Source: Porphyrobacter sp. (GTDB lineage: Bacteria > Pseudomonadota > Alphaproteobacteria > Sphingomonadales > Sphingomonadaceae). Taken from it: a DNA stretch of 16,270 bases. Made by a program: the position numbers and the translations under genes. Below are positions 6,214 to 15,195 of this stretch, piece by piece. The DNA lies in contig JAGKSZ010000115.1 in the NCBI GenBank assembly GCA_018991295.1, positions 1 to 16,270 of the forward strand. Reading direction: 5' to 3'. The notes under the pieces were generated by a model. That model saw nothing but the letters and a program-made list of their open reading frames with translations, was not told where the DNA came from and made no database searches. The stretch's first letter is position 1; every line of letters starts with the position of its first letter.

Positions 6214-6966
6214 ATGCTCAAGAATAAGCGTGCCCTTGTGACCGGTTCGACCTCTGGCATCGGGCTGGCGATTGCACGGGCACTGGTGGCTGAGGGCGTT
6301 CAGGTGATTCTCAACGGGCTGGGCGATGCGGATGCGATCAGCGCCCTGTGCGATGAACTGGGCGCAACCTATCAGGGGGCAAACCTGATGGATGCAGGCG
6401 CCATCGCCGCGATGATGGCAGAGATCGGCCCCATCGATATCCTCGTCAACAATGCCGGGATGCAGCACGTGGCCCCGGTGGAAGCCTTTCCGCCCGAAAA
6501 GTGGGACGCGATCATCGCGTTGAACCTTACCGCCGCGTTCCACACCACCCGCGCCGCCGTGCCGGGGATGAAGGCGAAGGGCTGGGGGCGGATCATCAAC
6601 ACCGCCAGTGCCCACTCGGCAGTCGCCTCGCCGTTCAAGAGCGCCTATGTCGCGGCCAAGCACGGGCTGGACGGCTTTACCAAGACCGTCGCGCTGGAAC
6701 TGGCGACCTGCGGAATTACCGCCAACTGCATCAGCCCGGGTTATGTCTGGACGCCGCTGGTGGAGGGCCAGATCCCCGACACCATGGCCGCGCGCGGAAT
6801 GACGCGCGATCAGGTGATGAACGATATCCTGCTCGCCAAGCAGCCGACCAAGCAGTTCATCCAGCCCGATGATGTGGCGGCGCTGGCAGTGTTTCTGTGC
6901 AGCGATGCGGCGCGCGGGATCACGGGCGCGAATTACGCCATCGATGGGGGCTGGACCGCCGAATGA
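6214..6966 (+). CDS. bdhA: 3-hydroxybutyrate dehydrogenase (SDR family)
   Basis: 250 residues. It oxidises (R)-3-hydroxybutyrate to acetoacetate with NAD+, in ketone-body and polyhydroxybutyrate turnover in the cytoplasm. It is a classical short-chain dehydrogenase. The cofactor loop TGSTSGIG holds Gly11, Gly15 and Gly17. NNAG follows, and the catalytic Ser132, Tyr145 and Lys149 lie in TASAHSAVASPFKSAYVAAK. Stretches specific to this enzyme rather than to general SDRs include GMQHVAPVEAFPPEKWDAII, SAHSAVASPFKSAYVAAKHG, GYVWTPLVEGQIPD and LAKQPTKQFIQ, plus the terminal DGGWTAE. Its stop overlaps the start of the M28 peptidase gene (ATGA), so the two are coupled, an unexpected partner for this enzyme. 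No phasin or synthase gene is nearby. Confidence 0.93.
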   Translation: MLKNKRALVTGSTSGIGLAIARALVAEGVQVILNGLGDADAISALCDELGATYQGANLMDAGAIAAMMAEIGPIDILVNNAGMQHVAPVEAFPPEKWDAIIALNLTAAFHTTRAAVPGMKAKGWGRIINTASAHSAVASPFKSAYVAAKHGLDGFTKTVALELATCGITANCISPGYVWTPLVEGQIPDTMAARGMTRDQVMNDILLAKQPTKQFIQPDDVAALAVFLCSDAARGITGANYAIDGGWTAE

Positions 6967-8471
6967 GCCATATGCGCGCTTCATGGGCGGTGCTGCTGCT
7001 GGCAAGCCTGTGGCTGGCCGGCTGTGCCCGCGCACCGGTCGCCAGCATTCCGGTTGAAGGGCGGGACGAGATCGCCGCGCGGATGCAGGCCGATATTGCC
7101 GAATTTTCCAGCGATACCCTGATGGGCCGAAAGCCCGGCACCGAAGGCGGGCGTGGCAGCTATGCCTATATCGAAAAGCGCATGACCGAGATCGGTCTGG
7201 TGTCGGGCACCAATGATCCCGGCTCCTATTGGCGGCTGCCGGTCGATCTGCTCGCGACCCAGCCGGAAACCGGCCAGCTGGTGCTGGGGCAGGGCCGCCG
7301 CCGCGTGGTGGTGCTGCCGAGCGATGCCGCCGTTTACACCTCGCGCCGCCGTGCGCTTGCCATTGGCGGGCCGGGAACAGGCGTGCCGGGGGGGTTTGTC
7401 GGCTATGGCGATGGATCGGTGCTGGGCGATGCGCTGGCAGGCGCGGGGGTGGTCATGCTGGCCGACCGGGGGCGCGATGCGGCGCGCCGCGAAGACCTGT
7501 TCCGCCAGCGCGCCACGGCAGTGGTGACCGTGCTTGCCGACAGCGAGGCGCTTGCTCAGGGGCGCGCAGCGGAAGACCGGCCCCGCCTCCAGCTCGCCAG
7601 CGAGGAACAGGACCATCTTGCCGCATGGATCACCGATGCGGCCCTTGCTGACATCCTCGGTGCGCGCCGCTGGCAATCGCTCAAGGCCGAGGCCGAGGGC
7701 ACCGGTTTTGCCCCGCTCGAACTCAACCTGTCGGTCAGCATTGAGGCGACGTCCGACCGCCGCGAATTTCCGAGCCAGAACGTTATCGGCATGATCCCGG
7801 GCACGGTGCCGGGTTCGGGCGCGGTGCTGGTGCTGGCGCATTGGGACCATCTGGGCGAATGTGGTCCGCCGGGCGCAGCGGACCGCATCTGCAATGGCGC
7901 TGCCGATAATGCCAGCGGCGTTGCCATGATGCTGGAACTGGCCCGGCGGCTCAAGGCGGGGCCCGGGCTTGGGCGCGACATCTATTTTCTGGCCACCACC
8001 GCCGAGGAGCCGGGGCTGCTCGGCATCCGCTCCTTCATCAAGAACCCGCCACTGGCGCTCGCCAGCATCGTGGCCGCCTTCAATCTCGACATGATGGCGG
8101 TGGCGCCTGCGGGTAGCCCGGTCGGATTTATCGGGCGGGGGCAGGACCCGGCGCTCGATGCGGCGGTGCTGGATGCCATTGCGAAAAGCGGGCGCGATCC
8201 GGGCGATCAGAGCCTCGCGGACAGTTTCCTCCAGCGGCAGGATGGCTGGGCGCTGGTGCAGGCCGGCGTCCCTGCTGTGCTGCTTTCGGCCACCTATGGC
8301 AGCCGCGAGGTGCTCGATCCCTTCATCGCTGCGCGCTACCATCAGCCCTCCGATGAGGTCGAGGGAATCGAGCTTGGGGCAGCGGTGGAGGATCTGCTCA
8401 TGCACGAGGGCCTGATCCGCCAGATTGCCGATCCGGCGCGCTATCCGGCAAAGGCCGCCCCGGCACCCTAG
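6963..8471 (+). CDS. M28 family zinc aminopeptidase-like lipoprotein
   Basis: 502 residues. The start (ATG 6963, or ATG 6972 three codons later) opens a lipoprotein signal: WAVLLLASLWLAGC, with a lipobox LAGC, so the protein is likely anchored in the outer membrane or periplasmic leaflet. The C-terminal half is the co-catalytic two-zinc peptidase. The metal and catalytic residues stand in family order: His293 and Asp295 in AHWDHLG, bridging Asp315 in GAADNASGVAMMLEL, Glu348/Glu349 in TTAEEPGLLG, Asp376 in FNLDMM, and His460 in YHQPSDEVE. The middle region (about 100-270) looks like the inserted domain that often shapes the active-site cleft. The family removes N-terminal residues from peptides. 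Translationally coupled to bdhA. Confidence 0.92.
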   Translation: MSHMRASWAVLLLASLWLAGCARAPVASIPVEGRDEIAARMQADIAEFSSDTLMGRKPGTEGGRGSYAYIEKRMTEIGLVSGTNDPGSYWRLPVDLLATQPETGQLVLGQGRRRVVVLPSDAAVYTSRRRALAIGGPGTGVPGGFVGYGDGSVLGDALAGAGVVMLADRGRDAARREDLFRQRATAVVTVLADSEALAQGRAAEDRPRLQLASEEQDHLAAWITDAALADILGARRWQSLKAEAEGTGFAPLELNLSVSIEATSDRREFPSQNVIGMIPGTVPGSGAVLVLAHWDHLGECGPPGAADRICNGAADNASGVAMMLELARRLKAGPGLGRDIYFLATTAEEPGLLGIRSFIKNPPLALASIVAAFNLDMMAVAPAGSPVGFIGRGQDPALDAAVLDAIAKSGRDPGDQSLADSFLQRQDGWALVQAGVPAVLLSATYGSREVLDPFIAARYHQPSDEVEGIELGAAVEDLLMHEGLIRQIADPARYPAKAAPAP

Positions 8472-8508
8472 CGCAATCGCAAATCCGCGGTTACATGGGC
8501 CGCCACGA

Positions 8509-8527
8509 ATCTCCCGCCAGAGGAGAT
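8509..8527 (+). other. Short stem-loop in the guaB leader
   Basis: ATCTCC (8509-8514) and GGAGAT (8522-8527) pair perfectly around a seven-base loop, 33 bases before the guaB ATG. The GGAG strand can also pair with CTCC just downstream (8532-8535), so two folds exclude each other. This does not match a known purine riboswitch core. The 88-bp gap between the M28 gene and guaB must also hold any guaB promoter, but I see no convincing -35/-10 pair. Confidence 0.3.
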
Positions 8528-8559
8528 ACCCCTCCCGTATTTTGCGAAAGTGGCGCCCC

Positions 8560-10014
<1,455 letters not shown>

Positions 10015-10023
10015 GGCCTCGAT

Positions 10024-11202
10024 ATGACCCCCGCCGCTAGAGTACAGGCGGCGATCGAGCTGCTCGACAGTGTCATTGCGTCCGCACGCGCCAAGGGCGC
10101 GCCGGCTGATCGGATCATTGCCGATTATTTCCGCGCCCGTCGCTATGCCGGATCGAAAGACCGGCGCGCGGTGCGCGATCTGGTTTACCGGGCGATCCGC
10201 CTGTGCGGGCCGGTGCCAGCCAGCGGGCGCGCAGCGATGCTGGCGGTGGCAGGGCAGGACGATGCGATTGCGGCGCTGTTCGATGGCACCCCCCACGGCC
10301 CCGCGCCGCGCGGCGAAGGCGAGGAAGCCGCCAGCACCGGCCTTGCTCCCAAATGGCTTGCCGCAGCCTTGCGCGCCTCAGGGCTTGGCGGGCGCGAGAT
10401 TGCCGCGCTGCTGGACCGTGCACCGCTCGATGTACGGGTCAATGCGCTGAAGGCTGACCGTGAAGGGCTGGCGCTGCCCGAGGCTGGCGAGCCCCTTTCC
10501 AGCGCGCAGGGCCTGCGTTTTGCCACCGGCACGCCGGTCGAACAGTGGGAAGCTTACGAGCAGGGCAGTATCGAAATTCAGGACCTTGGCAGCCAGCTGA
10601 TTGTCGAGGCCCTGCCGGTGAGCGCGGGCGATACGATCATCGATCTGTGTGCTGGCGGCGGGGGCAAGACCCTCGCTCTGGCCGCAAGGCTCGGCAATGC
10701 GGCAAGCCTTGTTGCCGCTGATACCGACAAGCGCCGTCTCGGCAATCTTGCACCGCGGGCGGCGCGTGCCGGAGCGGCGGTCGATCACACCGTGCTGCTT
10801 GATCCGGGCCGCGAGATGCGCAGCCTCCACCCGTGGGCGAACAAGGCCGATCATGTACTGGTGGATGCGCCCTGTTCAGGCAGCGGCACCTGGCGCCGCA
10901 GCCCGGAGGGGCGCTGGCGGCTCGATCCGGCTGAACTGGCGCGCCTCAATCAGTTGCAGGACCATGTTCTCGATCTGGCAGCACAACTGGTGCGCCCGGG
11001 CGGCAGCGTCAGCTTTGTCACCTGTTCGGTGCTCGATTCGGAAGGGGCCGATCGCATCGCCGCCTTCCTCGAACGCCATCCGGGCTGGACCGCAGAGGAT
11101 CTGGCGCTGCCGCAGGGGCAGGCGCGCGGCGCAGGAATCCGGCTCGATCCGCACCGCAGCGGCACGGATGGTTTTTTCATCGCCTGCCTTCGTTCACCAT
11201 GA
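10024..11202 (+). CDS. RsmB/NOP-type RNA (cytosine-5) methyltransferase
   Basis: 392 residues. Members of this family methylate C5 of a cytosine in rRNA or tRNA using S-adenosylmethionine. The N-terminal third is a compact helical region (YFRARRYAGSKDRRAVRDLVYRAI) smaller than the NusB-like domain of E. coli RsmB. The catalytic domain has YEQGSIEIQDLGSQLIVEAL, motif I IDLCAGGGGKT (about 205-217), motif IV DAPCSGSGTWRR with Cys284, and motif VI FVTCSVL with Cys334. The two cysteines are the release and nucleophile pair of the RsmB/NOP family. The end (GTDGFFIACL) is typical. Which RNA base is modified cannot be read from the sequence, so I give no symbol. It lies nine bases after guaB, and a TPR protein gene follows. 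Confidence 0.92.
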   Translation: MTPAARVQAAIELLDSVIASARAKGAPADRIIADYFRARRYAGSKDRRAVRDLVYRAIRLCGPVPASGRAAMLAVAGQDDAIAALFDGTPHGPAPRGEGEEAASTGLAPKWLAAALRASGLGGREIAALLDRAPLDVRVNALKADREGLALPEAGEPLSSAQGLRFATGTPVEQWEAYEQGSIEIQDLGSQLIVEALPVSAGDTIIDLCAGGGGKTLALAARLGNAASLVAADTDKRRLGNLAPRAARAGAAVDHTVLLDPGREMRSLHPWANKADHVLVDAPCSGSGTWRRSPEGRWRLDPAELARLNQLQDHVLDLAAQLVRPGGSVSFVTCSVLDSEGADRIAAFLERHPGWTAEDLALPQGQARGAGIRLDPHRSGTDGFFIACLRSP

Positions 11203-11252
11203 TAGGTTCCGGTGTTATGACCCAGCCCTCCGGTTCCCGGTCTGATGCACTC

Positions 11253-11258
11253 AAGGAG
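11253..11258 (+). promoter_or_regulatory. Ribosome binding site fixing the start of the TPR protein
   Basis: AAGGAG at 11253-11258 lies six bases before ATG 11265. Two upstream in-frame ATGs (11199, which overlaps the methyltransferase stop, and 11217) have no such site and would put 16 to 22 hydrophilic residues before the signal peptide. Confidence 0.6.
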
Positions 11259-11264
11259 CTTTTG

Positions 11265-11762
11265 ATGCGTTTCGCAGCCCCTGCCGCCGCTTTGTCGCTG
11301 TGCCTTGCCATGACGGCGAGCATTTCGGTTGCAGGAGCGCAGGCGCCTGCCGATCCGCGGGCAGCCGCCCTGATTGCGCAGGGGCAGGCCGCTCTTTCCG
11401 GCGGCGATGCGGACGCAGCGATTGATGCCTTCGAAGCCGCGCTGGCGGTTGATCCGGGCTATACGCCGATCTTCATCGACCTTGCCGAAGCCGCGCGCCA
11501 GCAGGGTCTGCAGGGCAAGGCAATCCGCTATTACCGCGATGCACTGGCCCGCGATCCGGGCAATTTCGCCGCGATTTCGGGCGAAGGCGCGGCGCTGGTG
11601 GAAAAGGGCGCGCTGGAAAAGGCGAAGAAGAACCTTGCCCGGTTGCAATCGCTGTGCGGGAATGAATGTCCCGAAACCCTGGCCCTGCAAAGCAGCATCG
11701 CGCGCGGGGTTCCGGCGCGGCTGGCGGTGGAAAGCAAGGGCGAGGCTGCGGCTGCCAACTGA
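11265..11762 (+). CDS. Small secreted tetratricopeptide-repeat protein
   Basis: 165 residues. Residues 1-27 form a signal peptide (LSLCLAMTASISVAGAQA). The mature protein is mostly TPR helices at about 33-66, 67-100 and 101-134. The first two repeats show the familiar small/large pattern (AAIDAFEAALAVDPGYTPIFIDLAEAA, KAIRYYRDALARDPGNFAAISGEGAALV), and the third is looser (LEKAKKNLARLQSLCGNECPETLAL) with a CxxxC pair that could form a disulfide. The tail is Ala-rich. TPRs bind peptides or partner proteins; no enzymatic motif is present. It lies 62 bp after the methyltransferase gene and may share its transcript. It converges, 23 bp apart, with the membrane protein gene on the other strand. Confidence 0.88.
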   Translation: MRFAAPAAALSLCLAMTASISVAGAQAPADPRAAALIAQGQAALSGGDADAAIDAFEAALAVDPGYTPIFIDLAEAARQQGLQGKAIRYYRDALARDPGNFAAISGEGAALVEKGALEKAKKNLARLQSLCGNECPETLALQSSIARGVPARLAVESKGEAAAAN

Positions 11763-11785
11763 CGCGGCTCGTACCGGAGCAGGCC

Positions 11786-12550
11786 TCAGCGGAGCCGAAT
11801 GGCCCGGGTGCGATTGATGATTTGCCGGGGCAGATGCGCCACCAGCCGGGCCTCTTTATCCATGGACGGTTCCAGCTGCTTCCAGTGAAGGTTGCTGTAG
11901 CGGCGCTTGCTGGACAGTTTCCGGTTCAGTTCCTTGAGCGCCTCGTCGGTGGGAATGACGAGGGCACGGCACATCTGTTCGATCTTCTCGGCCTCGGCAT
12001 GGGCTTGATCGGGCGCCGATCGCTGCAGCTGCGCAAGATCGCCCAATGTCGGCCGCCACTGCTTGTAAGCGCGGTCAATCCTGCGAAGCTGGCTCCACAA
12101 GGTTGACGAGCCTACGGGCTGCTTGTCAGCGTAATATTCGATGAAATCGACCTGATCGGCAATTTCGGCAAATCGCGCTTCGGTCATGTGGAAGAGCGCC
12201 GAGTTGTGTTTCTCCAACAGCGCATCGCGTTCAGCCTGGGGCACGGCCAACAGGGCTTTGCGATTGGTGATATCCTTGCAATCAGTGCGCAGCTCGGACA
12301 CCAGCACCGCAAGCCGTTCGAGCGCATCTGCGAGTAGGCCGAGGTTCTCTTCCCGTGCGTCGCGCTGTTTGACGCGCTCGACATAGACAGCGCCGAAGAC
12401 GGCCAGCCCGGCCCCCACCAGCGCGCCAAGAAAGCCGAGCCAGCCATCGCTGATTTTGGCATCGGCCGCATCCTGAAAGGCTAGATGGCCAGCGACAATG
12501 GCCAGCGACACAAGGGCGGCAACAACGGCGCTGGTCCCTATGTTGCCCAT
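11786..12550 (-). CDS. Two-helix membrane protein with helical cytoplasmic domain, unknown function
   Basis: 254 residues; I do not recognise a family. It starts at ATG 12550 with GGGAGG eight bases upstream, within 17 bp of the rppH stop, so it is the last gene of that unit. Two membrane helices come first: about 5-25 (SAVVAALVSLAIVAGHLAF) and 36-56 (WLGFLGALVGAGLAVFGAVYV). About 200 mostly helical residues follow, with coiled-coil potential (QRDAREENLGLLADALERLA) and a later charged helix rich in Lys/Arg (ALKELNRKLSSKRRYSNL). No catalytic motif is evident. The two-helix anchor plus soluble helical domain resembles membrane sensor or effector proteins of several unrelated kinds, so any function would be a guess. 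An upstream in-frame start at 12667 lies inside rppH and is unlikely. Confidence 0.82.
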   Translation of the reverse strand: MGNIGTSAVVAALVSLAIVAGHLAFQDAADAKISDGWLGFLGALVGAGLAVFGAVYVERVKQRDAREENLGLLADALERLAVLVSELRTDCKDITNRKALLAVPQAERDALLEKHNSALFHMTEARFAEIADQVDFIEYYADKQPVGSSTLWSQLRRIDRAYKQWRPTLGDLAQLQRSAPDQAHAEAEKIEQMCRALVIPTDEALKELNRKLSSKRRYSNLHWKQLEPSMDKEARLVAHLPRQIINRTRAIRLR

Positions 12551-12567
12551 TTTGTCCTCCCGCCGCG

Positions 12568-13047
12568 TCAGATCAGGCCCGCAAATTCGGCCAGCACTTC
12601 TTCGTAAACCGCACGTTTGAAGGGCACAATAAGTTCGGGAAGCAGCGCCGGTTCGATCCAGCGCCATTCGTTGAATTCGGGAGGGTTGTGCGCTTCAAGG
12701 TCGATATCGGCGTCCTGCCCGAGGAAGCGGCCGAGGAACCAGTGCTGTTCCTGCCCGCGATATTTGCCCTTCCACACCCGGCCCTGCAATTCGGGCGGCA
12801 GATCGTAGCGGATCGGGCGCGAGCCTTGCGCGATCACTTCGACCATGTGGGCGGCGACGCCGATTTCCTCGGCCAGTTCGCGCAAGGCCGCCTCGCGCAC
12901 ATCCTCGCCCTTGTCGATCCCGCCCTGCGGCATCTGCCAGTAGCCGTGGGCCGACGGGTCGATCCGCTGGCCGACGAAGACGAGGCCAGCTGCGTTCACC
13001 AGCATGAAGCCGGCGCAGGGGCGGTAGGGCAGGTGATCGAAGCTCAT
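12568..13047 (-). CDS. rppH: RNA pyrophosphohydrolase (Nudix)
   Basis: 159 residues, the usual length. It removes pyrophosphate from the 5' triphosphate end of mRNA, which opens transcripts to RNase E-type decay. The Nudix box is complete: Gly42, Glu48, then REL at 56-58, EE at 60-61 and Gly63 in GGIDKGEDVREAALRELAEEIGV. Family-specific stretches are YRPCAGFMLVN, HGYWQMPQGGIDKGED, YDLPPELQGRVWKGKYRGQEQHWFLGRF and EFNEWRW. These separate it from dinucleotide polyphosphate and mutator Nudix enzymes, although the family also hydrolyses Ap4A-type compounds in some members. The start ATG overlaps the stop of the upstream hydrolase gene (ATGA), and the unknown membrane protein follows after 17 bp. 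Confidence 0.95.
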   Translation of the reverse strand: MSFDHLPYRPCAGFMLVNAAGLVFVGQRIDPSAHGYWQMPQGGIDKGEDVREAALRELAEEIGVAAHMVEVIAQGSRPIRYDLPPELQGRVWKGKYRGQEQHWFLGRFLGQDADIDLEAHNPPEFNEWRWIEPALLPELIVPFKRAVYEEVLAEFAGLI

Positions 13048-13994
13048 GCCGGGTTCTCCAGCATGAAGCGCATCGCGGCGATGATGCGTTCAAGATCGCC
13101 TTGCGTGCTCGGCACGGCAGCGCGCAGGTTGGTGAAGGAGTGGGTGACCCCGCGCATCTCCAGAAACACGCAATCGCGCCCGGCATCCACCAGCGCGCGT
13201 GCATAGGCACGGCCCGAATCGCGGATCGGATCGAGGCTGGCGGTGACGACGATGGTGGGGGGCGCGTTGTCGTGCCGGCCGAGGATCGGGAAGCCGCGCG
13301 GGTCGGTGCGGTCGGCGCCATAGGCGGCATCGAAGAAGGCCATGGTGTCAGCGGTGAGAAGGTATCCTTCCGAAAATGCCGCCATGCTGGCCGAGCCATT
13401 GGCATCGGCCACCAACGGGAAGATCGGCACTTGCAGCACCACCGGCACGGCCGCCGGGTTTGCGCCCAGAAGCTGGCTGACCACCACGGTGGCATTGCCG
13501 CCCGCGCTGTCACCGATAGTGATGATCCCGCTTGCGGTCAGGCCCAGTGCCTCGGGGCTGGAGGCGACCCAGCGCGTTGCCGCCTCGCAATCGAGGATCG
13601 CGGCGGGGAAGGGGGCCTCGGGCGCGCAGGCATAGTGGACCGCCACCAGCGGCAGATCGATCAGTGCGGCGATTTCGGTGCAAAGCGCGTGGTGGGTGTC
13701 CAAGTCCCCGATCACAAAGCCGCCGCCGTGGAAGAACATGATCACCGGCGAGGCCTCGGAACGGCTCTCACGTGCGTCATAGAGGCGCAGGGCAATGTCA
13801 CCGTTGGGGCCGGGGCAGGTCAGATCGCGGATCACCGGCAGGGCGCGGGCAGGGCGATCGGCAATGCCATGCAGCTTCACATAGGAATCGCGCGCTTCGG
13901 CCAGCGTCATGTCGGCCATCTTCGGCCCGTTCACCTGTGCCATCATGTCGAGGAAGGCCTTCATGTCGGGGCGGATATAGGGCGCTTGCGTCAT
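13044..13994 (-). CDS. HSL-type (family IV) alpha/beta hydrolase / esterase
   Basis: 316 residues, cytoplasmic, with no signal peptide. It is related to hormone-sensitive lipase and should hydrolyse short-chain esters or acyl groups. The oxyanion motif FFHGGGFVIGDLDTHH has His89. The nucleophile Ser163 is in GDSAGGN, and the acid and base are Asp255 (in ASLDPIRD) and His285 (in GVTHSF), so the triad is complete. An N-terminal cap (about 1-60) begins MTQAPYIRPDMKAFLDMMAQ. I chose ATG 13994 because GGGAGAG lies seven bases upstream; the longer frame to 14063 has no such site. First of three coupled genes (hydrolase, rppH, membrane protein). The natural substrate is unknown. Confidence 0.92.
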   Translation of the reverse strand: MTQAPYIRPDMKAFLDMMAQVNGPKMADMTLAEARDSYVKLHGIADRPARALPVIRDLTCPGPNGDIALRLYDARESRSEASPVIMFFHGGGFVIGDLDTHHALCTEIAALIDLPLVAVHYACAPEAPFPAAILDCEAATRWVASSPEALGLTASGIITIGDSAGGNATVVVSQLLGANPAAVPVVLQVPIFPLVADANGSASMAAFSEGYLLTADTMAFFDAAYGADRTDPRGFPILGRHDNAPPTIVVTASLDPIRDSGRAYARALVDAGRDCVFLEMRGVTHSFTNLRAAVPSTQGDLERIIAAMRFMLENPA

Positions 13995-14100
13995 CGTGGT
14001 TCTCTCCCGTTGGTGGCCTTCGCGATAGGCGAGGGGCCCCCAACTTTCCAAGCGGATTTCCACTCGCTTGATGGCGGGCGGCGCGCTAGCCTTGGATCAT

Positions 14101-15075
14101 ATGGACAATCTGACACATAGCCTTGTCGGCGCGGTGCTGGGGCAGGCGGGGCTGAAGCGCACCACGGGGCTTGCCATGCCCGCCCTCATCATCGGCGCGA
14201 ACCTGCCGGACGTGGACGCGGCGTGCTTTTTCTGGCTGGAGGGCACCGAGCATCTCGCCTTCCGCAGAGGCATCACCCACGGCCCGCCCGCGCTGGTGCT
14301 GCTGCCGCTGGTGCTGACGGGGATATTGTGGGCCTTCGACCGCTGGCAGACGAAGCGTGGCACGCGGCCCGAGGCGCGGCTGCCGGTGCACTTCGGCTGG
14401 CTCTATGCGATGGCGTTCATCGGCTGCCTCACCCACCCCTTCTTCGACTGGCTCAACGTCTACGGCATCCGGTTGCTGGAGCCGTTTTCAAGCGCGTGGT
14501 TCTACGGCGACACGCTGTTCATCATCGACCCGTGGCTGTGGGCGCTGCTGATCGCGAGCGTGTGGCTCTCGCGACGGCGGGAGAAGGCGGGGGCGGCGAA
14601 GTGGGCGCGGCCTGCGCAGGTGGGGATTGTGGCGGTGCTGGCCTATATCGGGGTCAATGCGGGGATTTCGTCGGCCGCATTTCTGAAGCAGGATCATTAC
14701 GTTGAGGAGACGGTCATCGCTAGTCCTGTGCCTTTGGCTTTTTGGGACCGGCAGATGATAGTCGGTCAAGGCGGAACCTTCGCGATCGTCGACCCAGCCT
14801 TGGATTATGACGTTCCTAACACTGTCGATCAGTCTGAATTCATTGAAGCGGTCGGGGAGTGCCTGATGGAGCCGGTGATGGTCGGTGCCGAAGGCAATTC
14901 GCAAGCCGAGGCCTTCCTGTTCTGGTCGCGTGCGCCCTTTGCGGTGCGCGCGCCGGATGGCTCGGTGATCCTCTACGACGCCCGCTTCTACGATCCGCGC
15001 GCGCGGGACCGGTTCTCGGTCGCGCTGCCGGATGTGCGGTGCGAACCATTAGGCGAGGAACCGACCGCACCCTAG
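14101..15075 (+). CDS. YdjM-like membrane-bound metal-dependent hydrolase family protein
   Basis: 324 residues. The start MDNLTHSLVGAVLGQAGL is typical of the LexA-binding inner-membrane hydrolase (YdjM/DUF457) family, with conserved His and Asp in the membrane part: THSLVG, GANLPDVDA, RGITHGPPALVLLPLVLTGILW and CLTHPFFDWLNVYG. About five membrane helices run to about residue 200 (last: AQVGIVAVLAYIGVNAGISSAAF), and a soluble tail of about 125 residues follows. The family is thought to bind metal, and the reaction is not established. ATG 14101 is the best start by homology, although the ribosome site is weak; ATG 14068 is an in-frame alternative. Bases about 14691-14860 inside the tail are only about 53% GC by my hand count, below the surroundings. 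Confidence 0.87.
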   Translation: MDNLTHSLVGAVLGQAGLKRTTGLAMPALIIGANLPDVDAACFFWLEGTEHLAFRRGITHGPPALVLLPLVLTGILWAFDRWQTKRGTRPEARLPVHFGWLYAMAFIGCLTHPFFDWLNVYGIRLLEPFSSAWFYGDTLFIIDPWLWALLIASVWLSRRREKAGAAKWARPAQVGIVAVLAYIGVNAGISSAAFLKQDHYVEETVIASPVPLAFWDRQMIVGQGGTFAIVDPALDYDVPNTVDQSEFIEAVGECLMEPVMVGAEGNSQAEAFLFWSRAPFAVRAPDGSVILYDARFYDPRARDRFSVALPDVRCEPLGEEPTAP

Positions 15076-15094
15076 GCGCATTACCTCCCCACAC

Positions 15095-15186
15095 CCGTTC
15101 GGGCTGAGCTTGTCGAAGCCCCGCTCTTCTTTTTGAGCCACGGGTGAAGAACAAGGACGGCCCTTCGACAAGCTCAGGGCGAACGG
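15095..15186. repeat. Inverted pair of REP hairpins (BIME-like)
   Basis: Two copies of a palindromic element face each other, at 15095-15122 and 15159-15186, around a 36-base spacer. Both share the core CTGAGCTTGTCGAAG (in the second copy on the opposite strand, CTTCGACAAGCTCAG) and an outer CCGTTCG/CGAACGG. Each copy is itself a hairpin, GGGCT/AGCCC in the first and GCCCT/AGGGC in the second, and the two arms can also pair with each other. This core is widespread between genes in sphingomonads and related bacteria. The pair fills most of the gap between the YdjM-like gene and the photolyase gene, and could protect or end the upstream transcript. Confidence 0.85.
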
Positions 15187-15190
15187 AGGT
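15185..15190 (+). promoter_or_regulatory. Ribosome binding site of photolyase, overlapping the REP end
   Basis: GGAGGT lies five bases before the TTG start at 15196. It is the only strong site near the conserved start of the protein, and its first two G bases are the last two bases of the second REP copy. Pairing of REP arms could therefore mask it. Confidence 0.65.
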
Positions 15191-15195
15191 TATTC

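Noticed and set aside
8472..8559. Purine riboswitch upstream of guaB
   Set aside because: No three-way junction or conserved purine-riboswitch core can be found in the 88-bp gap.
11763..11800. Terminator between the TPR and membrane protein genes (CGGCTC/GAGCCG)
   Set aside because: Arms of six bases with a loop of 21 bases and no T-tract; one arm lies within the coding end of the minus-strand gene.
14049..14070. CAAGCG/CGCTTG inverted repeat between the esterase and YdjM-like genes
   Set aside because: Six-bp arms around a ten-base loop in GC-rich DNA are easily due to chance; no adjacent promoter or regulator supports an operator.
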